IMG/VR virus record: IMGVR_UViG_3300007276_000169
Coordinates: 1 to 32,399 of that record
DNA length: 32,399 nt
Strand: one strand, 5' to 3'
Source: a virus
Below the pieces are notes generated by a model. That model made no database searches, was not told where the DNA came from, and saw only the letters and a list, made by a program, of their open reading frames with translations. Below are positions 18,201 through 27,652 of the stretch, in pieces (the stretch's first letter is position 1; the number at the start of each line of letters is the position of its first letter). Made by a program: the position numbers and the translations under genes.

Positions 18201-20961
18201 TGAAGGTATATATAATAATCCTGCAAAAGAATTCCAAAAAGCAAAAGAAGATTTAGATAAAAGAGAAGAAGCTAAGAATCAAGCTGAAGAAAAGATAGCA
18301 TCTATAGTAGAGAGTGGGCAAGCATCTGAAAACGCAACTCAAGATGAAAATAATAAAGAAAGCAATGAAACTCCTGCAGCTGAAGAGCAAAGCAAAGAGC
18401 AGCCTAAACCGCAAAAAGTACAAAGAAATTTAAAGGATGATTATATATCGAAAGAAGATTTAGAAAAAGATCTTGAAATAGATGGAGTTATTCCTGAGTT
18501 TGGAAAATTTAGAGATAATGAAACATATCAAGAAGAAGAACTTGTTAAAGATGAAGAGACTGGTGAACTAATACCTGTAATAAGAACTAGAGTTAAGGCT
18601 GCAGCTAGCAGAACTAAAGGTAAAAGCGTAAAAATAAACGGAAAAATTTTTCAGATACAAATAGAATTGTATGATGATGGAACAGCTATATACAGAGTAA
18701 ATTCTACAAAAGTTAAAGCAGGTGTAGTAAATGTAGATAAATCACTTTCAGAAGCTGAGCTTGATTCTGAGTTAGAGGCTTCACTTAAAAAAGAATCTAC
18801 TAGCTCAAATCAGGTAAATAATGATAGACAAGAAACTTTAGATATAGCCAAAACAATTTCTCCTGCAAATTATATACAAGTTCAAGGTAAACCAAAACAA
18901 CTTTTAACTAAGTTTAGAGAATATATTAAAGATGTTCTTTTACTAGAAGGAATGGATATTGGGTATTCAAATGGTAATTTAGAGTATGGAGATAATATTA
19001 AAGTACCTGCTTCAATAATACAAGCAGGTGGAGGGGCTACAAGTGTTTTAGATATAAATATAGAAGATTTTATTAATGCTTATTTTGACGCTGCTCCACG
19101 TAAAAAAGAATCTCCTAAGTCAAATAAGCCTAATCCTGCAGAATCTTCGCAAACTACTAACGAAGCTACAGAAAGAGATCCTGAAGTACCTTCTAATGAA
19201 ACTTCTATAAATGAAAATGAAGAATCTCAAGTAAAAATATCTAAAGAAGATGATAGTTTACAAGCAGGTATTGAAAAAGACGAACCTGTAAAACTAGGAA
19301 GCATACTTACAGCGGCATGGAAATCTGTGAGAAACTTTTTTAATAACACGCCTGGTATAGATCCTACTACATCTAATTATTTAGAAAACCCTGATACAGG
19401 GAATATAACCCAGCAAAACAAAGATATTGTATGGGAAATAGATTTTAATTATATAGAGCTTCGTGAAGGAGGGCAATACCCTAGAGGAACAGTTAATAAA
19501 CTTAAAAATAAAACAGATTTAACAGATGAAGAGTTAAAAGTAGTTCCAATTAAAGGTACGCTATTAACTAAAGAAGGCACTACATTAACATTCTACATGC
19601 ACGAGGAGCCGTATATATTTACTAATATGGATCCTAAAAAATGGAAACAAGCAATAGAAGAGTTAAGTACTTTTAGACGAGACTTTTATAATTTATATCA
19701 AAAAGACAAGATTGCTACAGCTAAAGTAGTTTCTATGAGTGGAGGACATTTAGACACTCGTAGAGGACAAAAAAATAATTTAGCTACAGTTCTTAATAAT
19801 GGAGACCCTAGAGTTAGAGATAAAAGAGTTGTGTTTGTATTTAATGATGGTAGTGAGTATGTAGATTCGTTTGGAAGAACTTATCCTGAATTAAGTTTAA
19901 ACACTACAAACCCTAACACTAAAGGGGCAGTATATATGCCTATACAAATGAATAATGGCGATATATTCCCGCTTCGTGTTTCTATAGAAAATTTAAATAG
20001 ACCAGCAGCAGAGTTATTATACACTATTTACACAGATAGAATGTCTAAAAAAATACTGTTAAATGATGTTATGTCTGAAGCTTGGATAAGTGATTATATA
20101 AAAACACATGATTTTGGAGATCAAATATTTTTTATGAAAAAATTATTTGATTACGTAAGTAATAGTGAATTAACTCCTACGTTTTCTGAAGTACTAAATA
20201 TGTTAGTGTATGAGCATGAACAAGTTACAAAAATGCATGCATTTAGATTTGATGTAAAAAATAACTTACTAAAATTAGGTAATGAAGTTGATGGCATAAT
20301 AACTACAGAGTCATATAGTATGCAGGATATAGAAAGTAATAAAGAAAAAATTATTGACTGGTTTGTAGAAAATAAAAGATTTAATGTACAACGATCTAGA
20401 ACTTCTGATCCTAATTACGTAAATTTGTTTGTTGAAAATAAAATTGTACACACAAATGCTTTTACACATAGACAAACAGGAACACCTTTTATACAGCCTA
20501 GCGTTAGAATGTCTGTAATAAATAGTCCTAGTGAGTACGCAAAAGAAGTTAAGGAAGAAAAACCTCCTCTACTTGTCTTAGAGAGTGTTAAAGAAGGTGA
20601 AGTTGGTGATATTGTAATGGAGTCTGTAAAAGATGAACTTATAAAAAATGAAATTGCAAAATCAGAAGAAAGTGCAGCAGCTGATGAAGTAGTTAGAGAT
20701 TTAAACAGCACTATGTCTGTAGAAGAAACTGAAGCACAACTAAATGCAGCTATGCTAGCTTCTCTTGTAGAAGAAAAAGTAACACCAGAAACAGAAGAAA
20801 AAGCTGTAGAAGAAAAAATAAAAAGAGAAACTTTACCTCCTCAAAATAACAATGAGCCTGCGTGGATGTTAGATATGGACGCTTTAGATGATTTAGATGA
20901 CATTGATGGTGGAATAGATACGAGTAACTTAGAAGATGATGACCAAACCCCTTGTAAATAA
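15226..20961 (+). CDS. Giant cargo protein with N-terminal M15-type peptidoglycan peptidase domain
   Basis: A 1,911-residue protein. Residues 60-150 form a D-Ala-D-Ala carboxypeptidase/endopeptidase-like M15 domain: S81-x-H83-x-x-G86-x-A88-x-D90 (SHHGTGNAID) and H142-F-H144-L-E146 give the usual zinc-ligand pattern (His83, Asp90, probably His144). A general base cannot be named safely. Residues about 438-451 and 673-710 are Gly/Ala-rich and hydrophobic, possible membrane-contact segments. Residues 750-1060 are helical. Two Glu/Lys/Asn/Pro-rich linkers (about 1004-1070 and 1292-1345) look disordered and divide the remaining chain into domains of unknown fold. The last 140 residues are strongly acidic. 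Such an enzyme at the front of a giant virion protein fits local cell-wall opening during DNA ejection. The stop overlaps the polymerase ATG (TAATG), linking production of the two. Confidence 0.7.
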   Translation: MVKISDLNLNVAEPIQPTQTLDPATSLPKEDIRTPMSSLKLRGVSGPKIGKYAGLGLMDLTSSAGTDFTITSATRHGNKDSHHGTGNAIDFGVQYGNGDGRDLISYFFDNEEGTNLSQRGADFLRKHNAELIDERSRDGQAHFHLEFNNPETAKTIYGPKDDQPFYEKGSVTSEEGFPIYGVQDSYKNNDYNSAEGYSKAYDDLVDEDGMMEIGPQSQFFLNYGTTYEEAISESPIVEQPAAEQPDDKPLNTFSNFETVEGKDFGRYIDNPYQHYSNERVPFVLRGNLLGANRDTVEGYYPLFKNRSEASIRREARSGLSLFGDYGIDIHPGTNIKEETALKQTNANKFIRSFGNMSSSFLEVSASTVNTILLGAPSAWAQGRFSGVFNNPGNEILSNFKNWYKQEYPIHASKSEEEMSLLQSIGTANFWADQGMDGVGFLLGAAVTGGAAAELKVATKLSKMMGIANPKNYARAASAMFRKSTVSGGFQLARRAVQGSGTTSARLAKANFIGAGLISAAGEASIEANMILKNSIDLISKMQAEGDPRYQGMSEKDIRDTAEAYANIAWGLNVVTVGASNLVMFKNLFGGGSTNLFSKYLKSRLVTQGGKTTFKELGKAGWVKEWAKNWWKRPLAEMNEEWIQYALERGAKDYFTHEYTPDLENVRDYIDSGVGMGISMAKGWWQTPQELHGQQAMFLGALLGKLGEAGGSYFRGAPTEWKSYQEKYERTKAVADELNAVQENGDVYKHILHLANLTKSEERQRQALEKNDTFKLKTDEAFKIFKTIELFEETGQIDVLLDLLDDVAKMSNEEYAETFERDQTNPNDPLGLPVTKVDVNKEIDFLRQRIKDYQDNLAPIKEGIAAMMPQIARKLSNDPNVDAQTLALIQQKLAYYSYMSKDFDRRTDEINTALLDLTAGIINMEGFKGIELTKKDLNDSKVLQEVFSKFVEQLERMSEAEINLNDLEMQQLFDLFADGLVMARELQSFQEMIEGIYNNPAKEFQKAKEDLDKREEAKNQAEEKIASIVESGQASENATQDENNKESNETPAAEEQSKEQPKPQKVQRNLKDDYISKEDLEKDLEIDGVIPEFGKFRDNETYQEEELVKDEETGELIPVIRTRVKAAASRTKGKSVKINGKIFQIQIELYDDGTAIYRVNSTKVKAGVVNVDKSLSEAELDSELEASLKKESTSSNQVNNDRQETLDIAKTISPANYIQVQGKPKQLLTKFREYIKDVLLLEGMDIGYSNGNLEYGDNIKVPASIIQAGGGATSVLDINIEDFINAYFDAAPRKKESPKSNKPNPAESSQTTNEATERDPEVPSNETSINENEESQVKISKEDDSLQAGIEKDEPVKLGSILTAAWKSVRNFFNNTPGIDPTTSNYLENPDTGNITQQNKDIVWEIDFNYIELREGGQYPRGTVNKLKNKTDLTDEELKVVPIKGTLLTKEGTTLTFYMHEEPYIFTNMDPKKWKQAIEELSTFRRDFYNLYQKDKIATAKVVSMSGGHLDTRRGQKNNLATVLNNGDPRVRDKRVVFVFNDGSEYVDSFGRTYPELSLNTTNPNTKGAVYMPIQMNNGDIFPLRVSIENLNRPAAELLYTIYTDRMSKKILLNDVMSEAWISDYIKTHDFGDQIFFMKKLFDYVSNSELTPTFSEVLNMLVYEHEQVTKMHAFRFDVKNNLLKLGNEVDGIITTESYSMQDIESNKEKIIDWFVENKRFNVQRSRTSDPNYVNLFVENKIVHTNAFTHRQTGTPFIQPSVRMSVINSPSEYAKEVKEEKPPLLVLESVKEGEVGDIVMESVKDELIKNEIAKSEESAAADEVVRDLNSTMSVEETEAQLNAAMLASLVEEKVTPETEEKAVEEKIKRETLPPQNNNEPAWMLDMDALDDLDDIDGGIDTSNLEDDDQTPCK
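15451..15657 (+). other. M15 metallopeptidase zinc-site motifs
   Basis: The first motif, S-x-H-x-x-G-x-A-x-D, is at residues 81-90. The second, HFHLEF, is at residues 142-147. Their order and spacing of about 50-60 residues match M15 peptidases, including phage endolysins and VanX/VanY relatives. His83, Asp90 and His144 are the expected metal ligands by family rule; which acidic residue is the base is uncertain. Confidence 0.75.
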
Positions 20962-23900
20962 TGAAATGTAATTTATTAGATGAATCGTTTAAAAACGGTA
21001 AGAATTCAGTATTAGCTGCAAATGGGCAAACTTCTTTGTTGTTTGGACAATTGTATGATATATACAATGAAGACGGACAAAAAGCATACAATATATACCT
21101 TATTACACAGCAAGAAAATTTTAACAAATGGTTTGCAGCAAGTGAAACTGGTAATAATGTAGATGAGAATGGTGAACCTAAAATATTTAAAAACTTTTAC
21201 GTAAGTATAGATCCAGAAACAAAGCAATCAAAAAGATGGTATATATTTGATTCTAATATAGAATCTGCCACTGCTATGTACCCTGTAGGATTGACACGTA
21301 TACCAGGAATGACACCTGCAGAAATAAAAGAAGCAGTTGATGTTTTGTCTGCAGCGTTTGTAAAAAATAAAAGATACCAAGTACAAGATTTTGATGATGT
21401 AAAAAATTTAGACTACAGATTTTTTGGTGAGTGGGCTGCAGTGCACATGATGCAGTTAAGAAAAAATCCAAAATTAAAAGGAACTAAAACATATAGACTG
21501 TATCAACAAATCTTTGAAGATATAGTATACTTAAGAAAAGATGTACAAGATAGAGACGGAAATCGTTTACCTTTATTAGATGAAAACGACATGCCTGTAC
21601 CTAGGTATAATCCTAAAGATCCTGTAAACTCGTCGCAACTATTAGAAATGGTATTCTCTAGAATGCAAAGAGAAACTAGAATAGAGCTAAAAGAAGATGA
21701 GAAAACTTCAGCACTAAACGTAAAAGAAGCACATTTTAGCAACCCTAAAGAAAAGCTAACTGCAAATGTTAAGCTTATGATTAGGAGTTTATTTAAAGTT
21801 ACGTTTAAAGAAGGTAAAATTGTACCTGTAACAAGTAAAATACTTGGTAAGCCTACGCTAGTAGATCTTACTAAAACGTATGCTACTATAATGCAGTATT
21901 TAAGTAACATATACTCTTCAGATCCTACAGTAGATGTGTACACTTTAATGATAGATAAATTAAAAGATGTGCAAGGATTCCATCCTGAGTTTAACGAACT
22001 GGTAGCAATGCTAGAAAGATCTCCTCAATATAAAAAGACTCAATTTGTGCAAGCATTTATGAGACCTGAGCTAGATTACACAAGTACGTTTGTAGATGGT
22101 ACATCTAAAGTAGGTACAAGAATAGGTAGCCCTGATGTACAGTCTAGTGAAAAAAACATTAGAGATAATTGGCAAATAGCGTACGAGCAACTAATGACTA
22201 AACCTAATCAAACAGGTAAAAGAATATTAGATGTAAGAAACGCAGAAAGAGCGGTGAAAGCCTATAAAGAGTTTAATGCAAAATTAAAGCAAGTTTATAA
22301 AAGAGCTTTAGTTTCAGCAAAAAAGCAATCTTTACAAGATCTTACAGAAGCAGATATAGACTTAAGTCTTATAGCAAAAGTGTTTGCGCAAATGTTAAAC
22401 ACTATAGGCGTGCAAGCAGACTCTACAGCGTTAGAATATCTATTTAAGCAAGGAAAAAACCCTGCAATAGAAGCTAATAGCTTGATGTCTGACCTTAAAT
22501 ATATATTTTTAGGTAGTACAAAAAAAGGGTCATTAGGATTACAAAATCTTATTGATAATCACAATAAAACAAAAGAAGGTAGATCTTTTCCTTTACTAGA
22601 AGATGTAGAGGGTAATATAAATTCTGTAATGTTTGATGAAAAAGCTATTAAACCTTTTTCTACAGCACAAGGAATTTATGATGCAGATTTATTAGAAACT
22701 ACTGTACTTGGGCCAGGAGCTACATTGTATTGGAAATACGGTATGTATTCTTATTTACATACAGCAGTACTACGGATCCAAAAAGGAGATAAATCCTACG
22801 TAGAGCAATTAAAAAAATTACCCTACACAGAAACATCTGTATGGGTAAATTGGTTATTAGAAAATGAAGACAACGCTTTTGCAATAAAGCAGTTTCTTCA
22901 TATGGTGAATACTTCTACAAAATCTGAAGGTAAAAAGAATACGTATCTTACAGGAGCTGATGCATTAATTAATAATATGACTAGAATACTAAATGGGCAG
23001 TACACAACTGTTTCTACAGGTACATCTAGTACGCAACATTATTTACAAGGGCCTGAAAACTTAGATTCTGGTGTAGAATATTTAAATGGAGATATTACTT
23101 TTAGTAATAATAAAGTTGTGTTTACATTTCAAAATTATATAAAAGCAGATATAGAATCCCAAAGACAAGCTTGGGATCATGTGTTTGGTAAAAATAAGTT
23201 ACCTGAAGATCAATTGCTTTTAAATTACCACTATAAATTAGATAAAGAAGGGGTGAAACAATTTATTGACCCTAAAACTAAATTACCTACAGGTAATGTG
23301 TTTAAGGGAGATACTATGATGTTTCCTGACTTAGCATACGGTAAACCTATAGCAAAAAAATTAAAACTTTATCATACAACTGCATCAGATACAGAGTATA
23401 CTCGAAACTTACCTATGCATTTAACAGATGAGATTCTTAATTCTGAAGAAATAAAAAGCATGATAAAAACAGCTTTTATATCAGAGTTTAAGAAAAGTTT
23501 AGAGCTAGCTAAGAAATATGATGTATACTTTGAAAATAAAGAAGGTGTATTGTACAGTAAAGCAATTGATGCTACTCTAATAAATTCTTTTAAAACTAGA
23601 AGAGGTAAAGACAACAACACTCTTAAGTCTCAAATATCTGCAAGAGCTTTTGGGGATTACGTATTTAATAGTATAATATCTGCAAGAGAGTCTATGGGAA
23701 TGTTTGTAGGGCACCCTGCAATGTATAAATCTATAGAAGATGTACCTAAACGTTCAGGACACTTTACTACACCTACACAAAGATTTAGAATATATGAGCA
23801 TAAAGGTAAATGGGCTATAAATCCTAAATACTATCATGCAACTGTAGATGATATAATGAGTCCTGGAGAGTTTTTTACAGATCCTAAGTGGAAAAAAGCG

Positions 23901-26900
23901 TTGGGAAAAAGTATATCAGATATGTTTGAAGAAGTAGATCTTACTGATGGTACTACTTGGATAACTCCAGAATTATTTAAACAAAGAGAACGTGGTTTAG
24001 GTAGATGGCCTGATAGTAAAGAAAAAGCTTTTGAGCGTATTATGCGTGGAAAAGCTAAAAAAGATGATTACAAAAAAGTTAATTTTACACCACAAAAATT
24101 TACAGTTAGAGGAACACAAGTTTCAGGGCAATATAATGTGCCTAGAATAGAAAAAACTGCATATGTAGTGCTTTGGCCTGATTTAGTAGAAACAACACCA
24201 CTGAAAAACCTATATGATAAAATGGTGGCGTTTGAAAAGGAAAACTCTACAGATAAAGGTGTTATTGGTGTGCAAGTAGCTGTAATAAGTGCAGTTAAAG
24301 CTGGAGCTAAAAGTATCACTAAAATAGATACAAATGGTGTAATAAACGATAATTTTGAATTAGATTTCTCTTTAGAAAATCACGAAATGATGGGGTTAGC
24401 GCAAGAGCTTCCTTCTAAAGGGTTTACTTCTACAATTGTAGGTTCTCAGCCTAAACAAATTATATTATCTAATATAGATTTAGATGCAGCTTACCCTGGG
24501 TACACTAGCGGTGCAGAGTTATTAAAAGATTATTATACTAATGAATCTATAATAGCAAACAAAGGGAAAGAAAAATTTGCACAAGCTCACGGAATTAACC
24601 CTAGCTTTTTAAATCCTGGAGTAAATGACCCTGCTAAGCTGCATGCAAAGTTAATGGAGCGCTACTTAGATACAGAAGATGATAATATGATAAAAGGATT
24701 GGAAGACGGTACTATACCTTTAGATGCTATGTTCCAAGACAGAAGAGGATTACAAAGCGCACTAACAAATGGCCTTAGTAGAAAATCTATATTATATAAA
24801 GCATTAGGAGGACAATTTGTTCAGATAGCTGGATTTGGATTAGGGCAAGACTCTGCTAGGTACTCTGAGTTAAAAAAGAGTGAGAAAAACAGAATCAGGT
24901 GGATGATAGATGCAAAAAATCTAAAAGCTCCACAATTAGATTTAGAAAATAAAAAGATAATACCTGGTCAAATACTGTTACCGTATGAGTTTATAGAAAA
25001 GATCAAACCAAAAGACGGTAGATCAGTGGAGCAACTTAGTGATACAGAGTTAAAACAATTAGTAGATAAAGATGCACTACGTCTTTTAGGGTATCGTATA
25101 CCAAACCAATCTATAGCTTCTATCTTTTCTATGGAGATAGCAGGTGTGCTACCAAAAGGATCAGGGGATTCTATAGTAGTATTTGATGGTATGACTACAC
25201 TAACAGGTAGTGACTTTGATATTGATAAGATATTTTTACTAGTACCTCATTTAGAATTTATAGACGGTAAACTAAGAAGAGTTGAGTTAGATTCTTCTGA
25301 CTCTATGGAGGCATTTGAAAATGAAAGAATAAGAATATGGGAATCTATACTGCAAAACGCAGAAAAAAGTAATGAATTATTGTTTCCTACAGATACAGGC
25401 TTCTTAAAGGATGACGCTAATGATGTATATAACATGGCGTTTGAAGGAAGTGATGAAAAGGTTATGACTAATCTTAAATTCTTTGGACCTGTATACCAAG
25501 ATTCGTTAAAAACTAGATTTTTAATGGGTAAAAAAATGGTAGGTTCTGTAGCAAACAACATTGTAGATCATATACCTTCCTCGTTAGCAGGGCTACAGTT
25601 AACAGAGTATATAGGTTATGGGCATAAAGGTATGGGAAAAGATGCTGCAGTTTACACTGACTTGTCTAGAAACGACGTTATAGGTAGTGATATGCTTATA
25701 ACTCAAATTATATCTGCGTATATGAATGCAAACGTGGATATTGAAAAAGACCCATACATATCTTATGTAAACTTTAACACTCACACTGTAAACGTAGCAT
25801 TTTTGTTATTACGTTCAGGTGTAAACTACAAATGGGTAAATAGATTCTTAGCACAACCTGTAATTAGAGAGTATGTAGACAATCTATTCTCTTTAGATAG
25901 TGAAGCTCTTTCAGATGTACAATTAACTAAAAGTGCAATACAGAAAAAAGCAGTTAATAAAACTAAAAAAGATTTCTTCCCTAAAACACGTAAAGTAGAA
26001 GAGGTAGTAGAAGAGTCTGAAATAGAGATTGATGAGATAGCAGCTTTAGATGAAGAAGTGTTAGAAGCAGAAGAAGAAGAAGTGGTTGTAGAAGAAGACA
26101 ACATTGCACAAGAACTTACTGTACCAGTATTAGAAGATTTGCTAAGATTTGGAGACACTAATGAAAATTATTTTGAAATGCAAAAGTTTATTCTTGATGA
26201 ATTTTTAAGATTAAACGAGCACGGAGACTCAGTGTTAGAGCAAATGTTAGGGTCTAGACTTATATCTACAGGTTTAGGTAGAAATCTAACAGAAGTTAGA
26301 ATGAGGAAGGAGAAAAAAGAATCTTTAGAAAAAGATCCTAGATTTATAAACTTTGGAAGCAAATACCAAAACAATACTGCAGACGGACTAACTTTAATGG
26401 GAGTAGCGCATCAGTATATAGATTACATCTTAGAAACTTTTGAAGATACATTTTTATCTGAGTCTGAGTTTATGGTAGAAGGGTTACATAAATTATTAGA
26501 TGTAACTCTTATGTCAGATAACATACTAAATAGACAAAAGCTTGTAGATACTATGTATACATATTTGTACTCAGGGTTTCAAATAGCAAGTACAGAAGAG
26601 TTTGGGATGCAAAATTTATTATTTTCTAAGTCTCAAGCAGATTCGTTTGTAGTAGAGTTTAGGGAAATGCAAAAAAGCAATCCTGACAGTATATTATTAA
26701 ACAAACTACTAACTAGTAAAATAAATTCTTTTGGACAAAATGAATTACCTAGTTATGTAAAATCTAGAGGCTTAAAAGGTGTGCCTTCTGAGATAAAAAA
26801 CTTAGCTGTTCAAGAATGGGAAGATTTATATATAGACCCAAAAACAAGAAAATTTGCAATAAAATTAGTTAATATGGCGTTTTTTGTGTCTGGATTTAAC

Positions 26901-27650
26901 AATAACATGAATTCTTTCCATACCTACATACCGATGACTTGGGTAAAAAACAGTGGGTTTTCGGATTATGTAAAGCATAATTTAGAAGACTTAAGTTTGT
27001 TGTCTATAGATGATATGGTAGACCAAATTTTAAGACATAACACTGAAAATCCTAGAATGGTTACAGATCTTGGTACAAAACCTAAAAAAGTACAAAAAGG
27101 AATTAAAAATAGTGGGTTTAAAGATTCTAAAAATAAATATGTACCGTTTAAAAGAGAGCTTAGTATAACTCTTACTGGTAAAGCCAGAGAAGCTGTAAAA
27201 AGAAAAAAAGCAAATGGTAAAACTATATACGCACCTATTATAAAAAGTAATGTTCTAGGAGAGTTAACTACGCAGATTATGGGGTATAGAGCAGATGGAA
27301 CACCTATTTATACAAAAACTCGTGCTGTAAGAAGTTTAACTTATAAACTTATAGGATTACAATACACAACAGTAAATGGGAAGCCGAGTAAAAATCCTGT
27401 ATACGAAGTTATATCTCCTTTAGGTTTTAAAGACTCTAAAGGGAATACTATAAATGAGTATAGATATGATCCTGAAGGATATACAGAAAAACAAACAAAT
27501 TATAGTATCTTTGAGCAAAATGATCCTAAAATAGAATTAAAACAATTCCAGCTAGCAAGTTATAGAGAGTTTAGACAAAGCTTAAAAGAGTTGGTAGTTA
27601 AGGTAGATAAAAAACCTACAAATAATAACCCTGAAAGAGATATTTGTTAA
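20961..27650 (+). CDS. Giant single-chain virion RNA polymerase, phi14:2 gp66-like
   Basis: A 2,229-residue protein, about the size of gp66 of Cellulophaga phage phi14:2, the virion-packaged RNA polymerase of a crAss-like phage with two double-psi beta-barrels in one chain. The metal-binding motif D1418-F-D1420-I-D1422 lies in LTGSDFDIDKIFLL. Upstream, R1379-I-P1381 (YRIPNQS) sits 39 residues before D1418, mirroring the NRAP element about 35 residues before NADFDGD in the bacterial beta-prime subunit. Lys1153 and Lys1165, around VGSQPKQI (1160-1167), are candidates for the conserved lysines of the other barrel. An acidic low-complexity stretch (about 1680-1714) follows the active-site region; there is no signal peptide or clear membrane segment. 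It is expected to be ejected with DNA and to transcribe early genes. Identification rests on motifs, size and context; promoter specificity is unknown. Confidence 0.88.
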   Translation: MKCNLLDESFKNGKNSVLAANGQTSLLFGQLYDIYNEDGQKAYNIYLITQQENFNKWFAASETGNNVDENGEPKIFKNFYVSIDPETKQSKRWYIFDSNIESATAMYPVGLTRIPGMTPAEIKEAVDVLSAAFVKNKRYQVQDFDDVKNLDYRFFGEWAAVHMMQLRKNPKLKGTKTYRLYQQIFEDIVYLRKDVQDRDGNRLPLLDENDMPVPRYNPKDPVNSSQLLEMVFSRMQRETRIELKEDEKTSALNVKEAHFSNPKEKLTANVKLMIRSLFKVTFKEGKIVPVTSKILGKPTLVDLTKTYATIMQYLSNIYSSDPTVDVYTLMIDKLKDVQGFHPEFNELVAMLERSPQYKKTQFVQAFMRPELDYTSTFVDGTSKVGTRIGSPDVQSSEKNIRDNWQIAYEQLMTKPNQTGKRILDVRNAERAVKAYKEFNAKLKQVYKRALVSAKKQSLQDLTEADIDLSLIAKVFAQMLNTIGVQADSTALEYLFKQGKNPAIEANSLMSDLKYIFLGSTKKGSLGLQNLIDNHNKTKEGRSFPLLEDVEGNINSVMFDEKAIKPFSTAQGIYDADLLETTVLGPGATLYWKYGMYSYLHTAVLRIQKGDKSYVEQLKKLPYTETSVWVNWLLENEDNAFAIKQFLHMVNTSTKSEGKKNTYLTGADALINNMTRILNGQYTTVSTGTSSTQHYLQGPENLDSGVEYLNGDITFSNNKVVFTFQNYIKADIESQRQAWDHVFGKNKLPEDQLLLNYHYKLDKEGVKQFIDPKTKLPTGNVFKGDTMMFPDLAYGKPIAKKLKLYHTTASDTEYTRNLPMHLTDEILNSEEIKSMIKTAFISEFKKSLELAKKYDVYFENKEGVLYSKAIDATLINSFKTRRGKDNNTLKSQISARAFGDYVFNSIISARESMGMFVGHPAMYKSIEDVPKRSGHFTTPTQRFRIYEHKGKWAINPKYYHATVDDIMSPGEFFTDPKWKKALGKSISDMFEEVDLTDGTTWITPELFKQRERGLGRWPDSKEKAFERIMRGKAKKDDYKKVNFTPQKFTVRGTQVSGQYNVPRIEKTAYVVLWPDLVETTPLKNLYDKMVAFEKENSTDKGVIGVQVAVISAVKAGAKSITKIDTNGVINDNFELDFSLENHEMMGLAQELPSKGFTSTIVGSQPKQIILSNIDLDAAYPGYTSGAELLKDYYTNESIIANKGKEKFAQAHGINPSFLNPGVNDPAKLHAKLMERYLDTEDDNMIKGLEDGTIPLDAMFQDRRGLQSALTNGLSRKSILYKALGGQFVQIAGFGLGQDSARYSELKKSEKNRIRWMIDAKNLKAPQLDLENKKIIPGQILLPYEFIEKIKPKDGRSVEQLSDTELKQLVDKDALRLLGYRIPNQSIASIFSMEIAGVLPKGSGDSIVVFDGMTTLTGSDFDIDKIFLLVPHLEFIDGKLRRVELDSSDSMEAFENERIRIWESILQNAEKSNELLFPTDTGFLKDDANDVYNMAFEGSDEKVMTNLKFFGPVYQDSLKTRFLMGKKMVGSVANNIVDHIPSSLAGLQLTEYIGYGHKGMGKDAAVYTDLSRNDVIGSDMLITQIISAYMNANVDIEKDPYISYVNFNTHTVNVAFLLLRSGVNYKWVNRFLAQPVIREYVDNLFSLDSEALSDVQLTKSAIQKKAVNKTKKDFFPKTRKVEEVVEESEIEIDEIAALDEEVLEAEEEEVVVEEDNIAQELTVPVLEDLLRFGDTNENYFEMQKFILDEFLRLNEHGDSVLEQMLGSRLISTGLGRNLTEVRMRKEKKESLEKDPRFINFGSKYQNNTADGLTLMGVAHQYIDYILETFEDTFLSESEFMVEGLHKLLDVTLMSDNILNRQKLVDTMYTYLYSGFQIASTEEFGMQNLLFSKSQADSFVVEFREMQKSNPDSILLNKLLTSKINSFGQNELPSYVKSRGLKGVPSEIKNLAVQEWEDLYIDPKTRKFAIKLVNMAFFVSGFNNNMNSFHTYIPMTWVKNSGFSDYVKHNLEDLSLLSIDDMVDQILRHNTENPRMVTDLGTKPKKVQKGIKNSGFKDSKNKYVPFKRELSITLTGKAREAVKRKKANGKTIYAPIIKSNVLGELTTQIMGYRADGTPIYTKTRAVRSLTYKLIGLQYTTVNGKPSKNPVYEVISPLGFKDSKGNTINEYRYDPEGYTEKQTNYSIFEQNDPKIELKQFQLASYREFRQSLKELVVKVDKKPTNNNPERDIC
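25212..25226 (+). other. DFDID catalytic metal-binding motif of the RNA polymerase
   Basis: The five codons encode Asp1418-Phe-Asp1420-Ile-Asp1422. Three alternating aspartates are the signature of the catalytic beta-barrel of cellular multisubunit RNA polymerases (DFDGD), RNAi polymerases (DLDGD) and crAss-like virion polymerases (DFDID). The Asn two residues before the motif in bacterial enzymes is replaced by Gly1416 here. Confidence 0.9.
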
Positions 27651-27652
27651 TT

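Noticed and set aside
20875-20930. DxDxD-like run (DMDALDDLDDIDG) near the end of the M15-domain protein, resembling a polymerase catalytic motif
   Set aside because: It lies in a generally acidic, low-complexity C-terminal tail with no conserved surroundings; the true motif is the DFDID in the next gene.
20750-21943. Several - strand open frames of 65-146 codons opposite the polymerase and M15-protein genes
   Set aside because: They are antisense shadows in AT-rich coding DNA: Phe/Leu/Ser-rich, mutually overlapping, and opposite strongly supported + strand genes.
27644-27652. TTG start giving MLIMACK for the 1,190-residue protein
   Set aside because: It would overlap the polymerase stop codon, whereas the ATG at 27653 lies in the recurring TAATTATGG junction.
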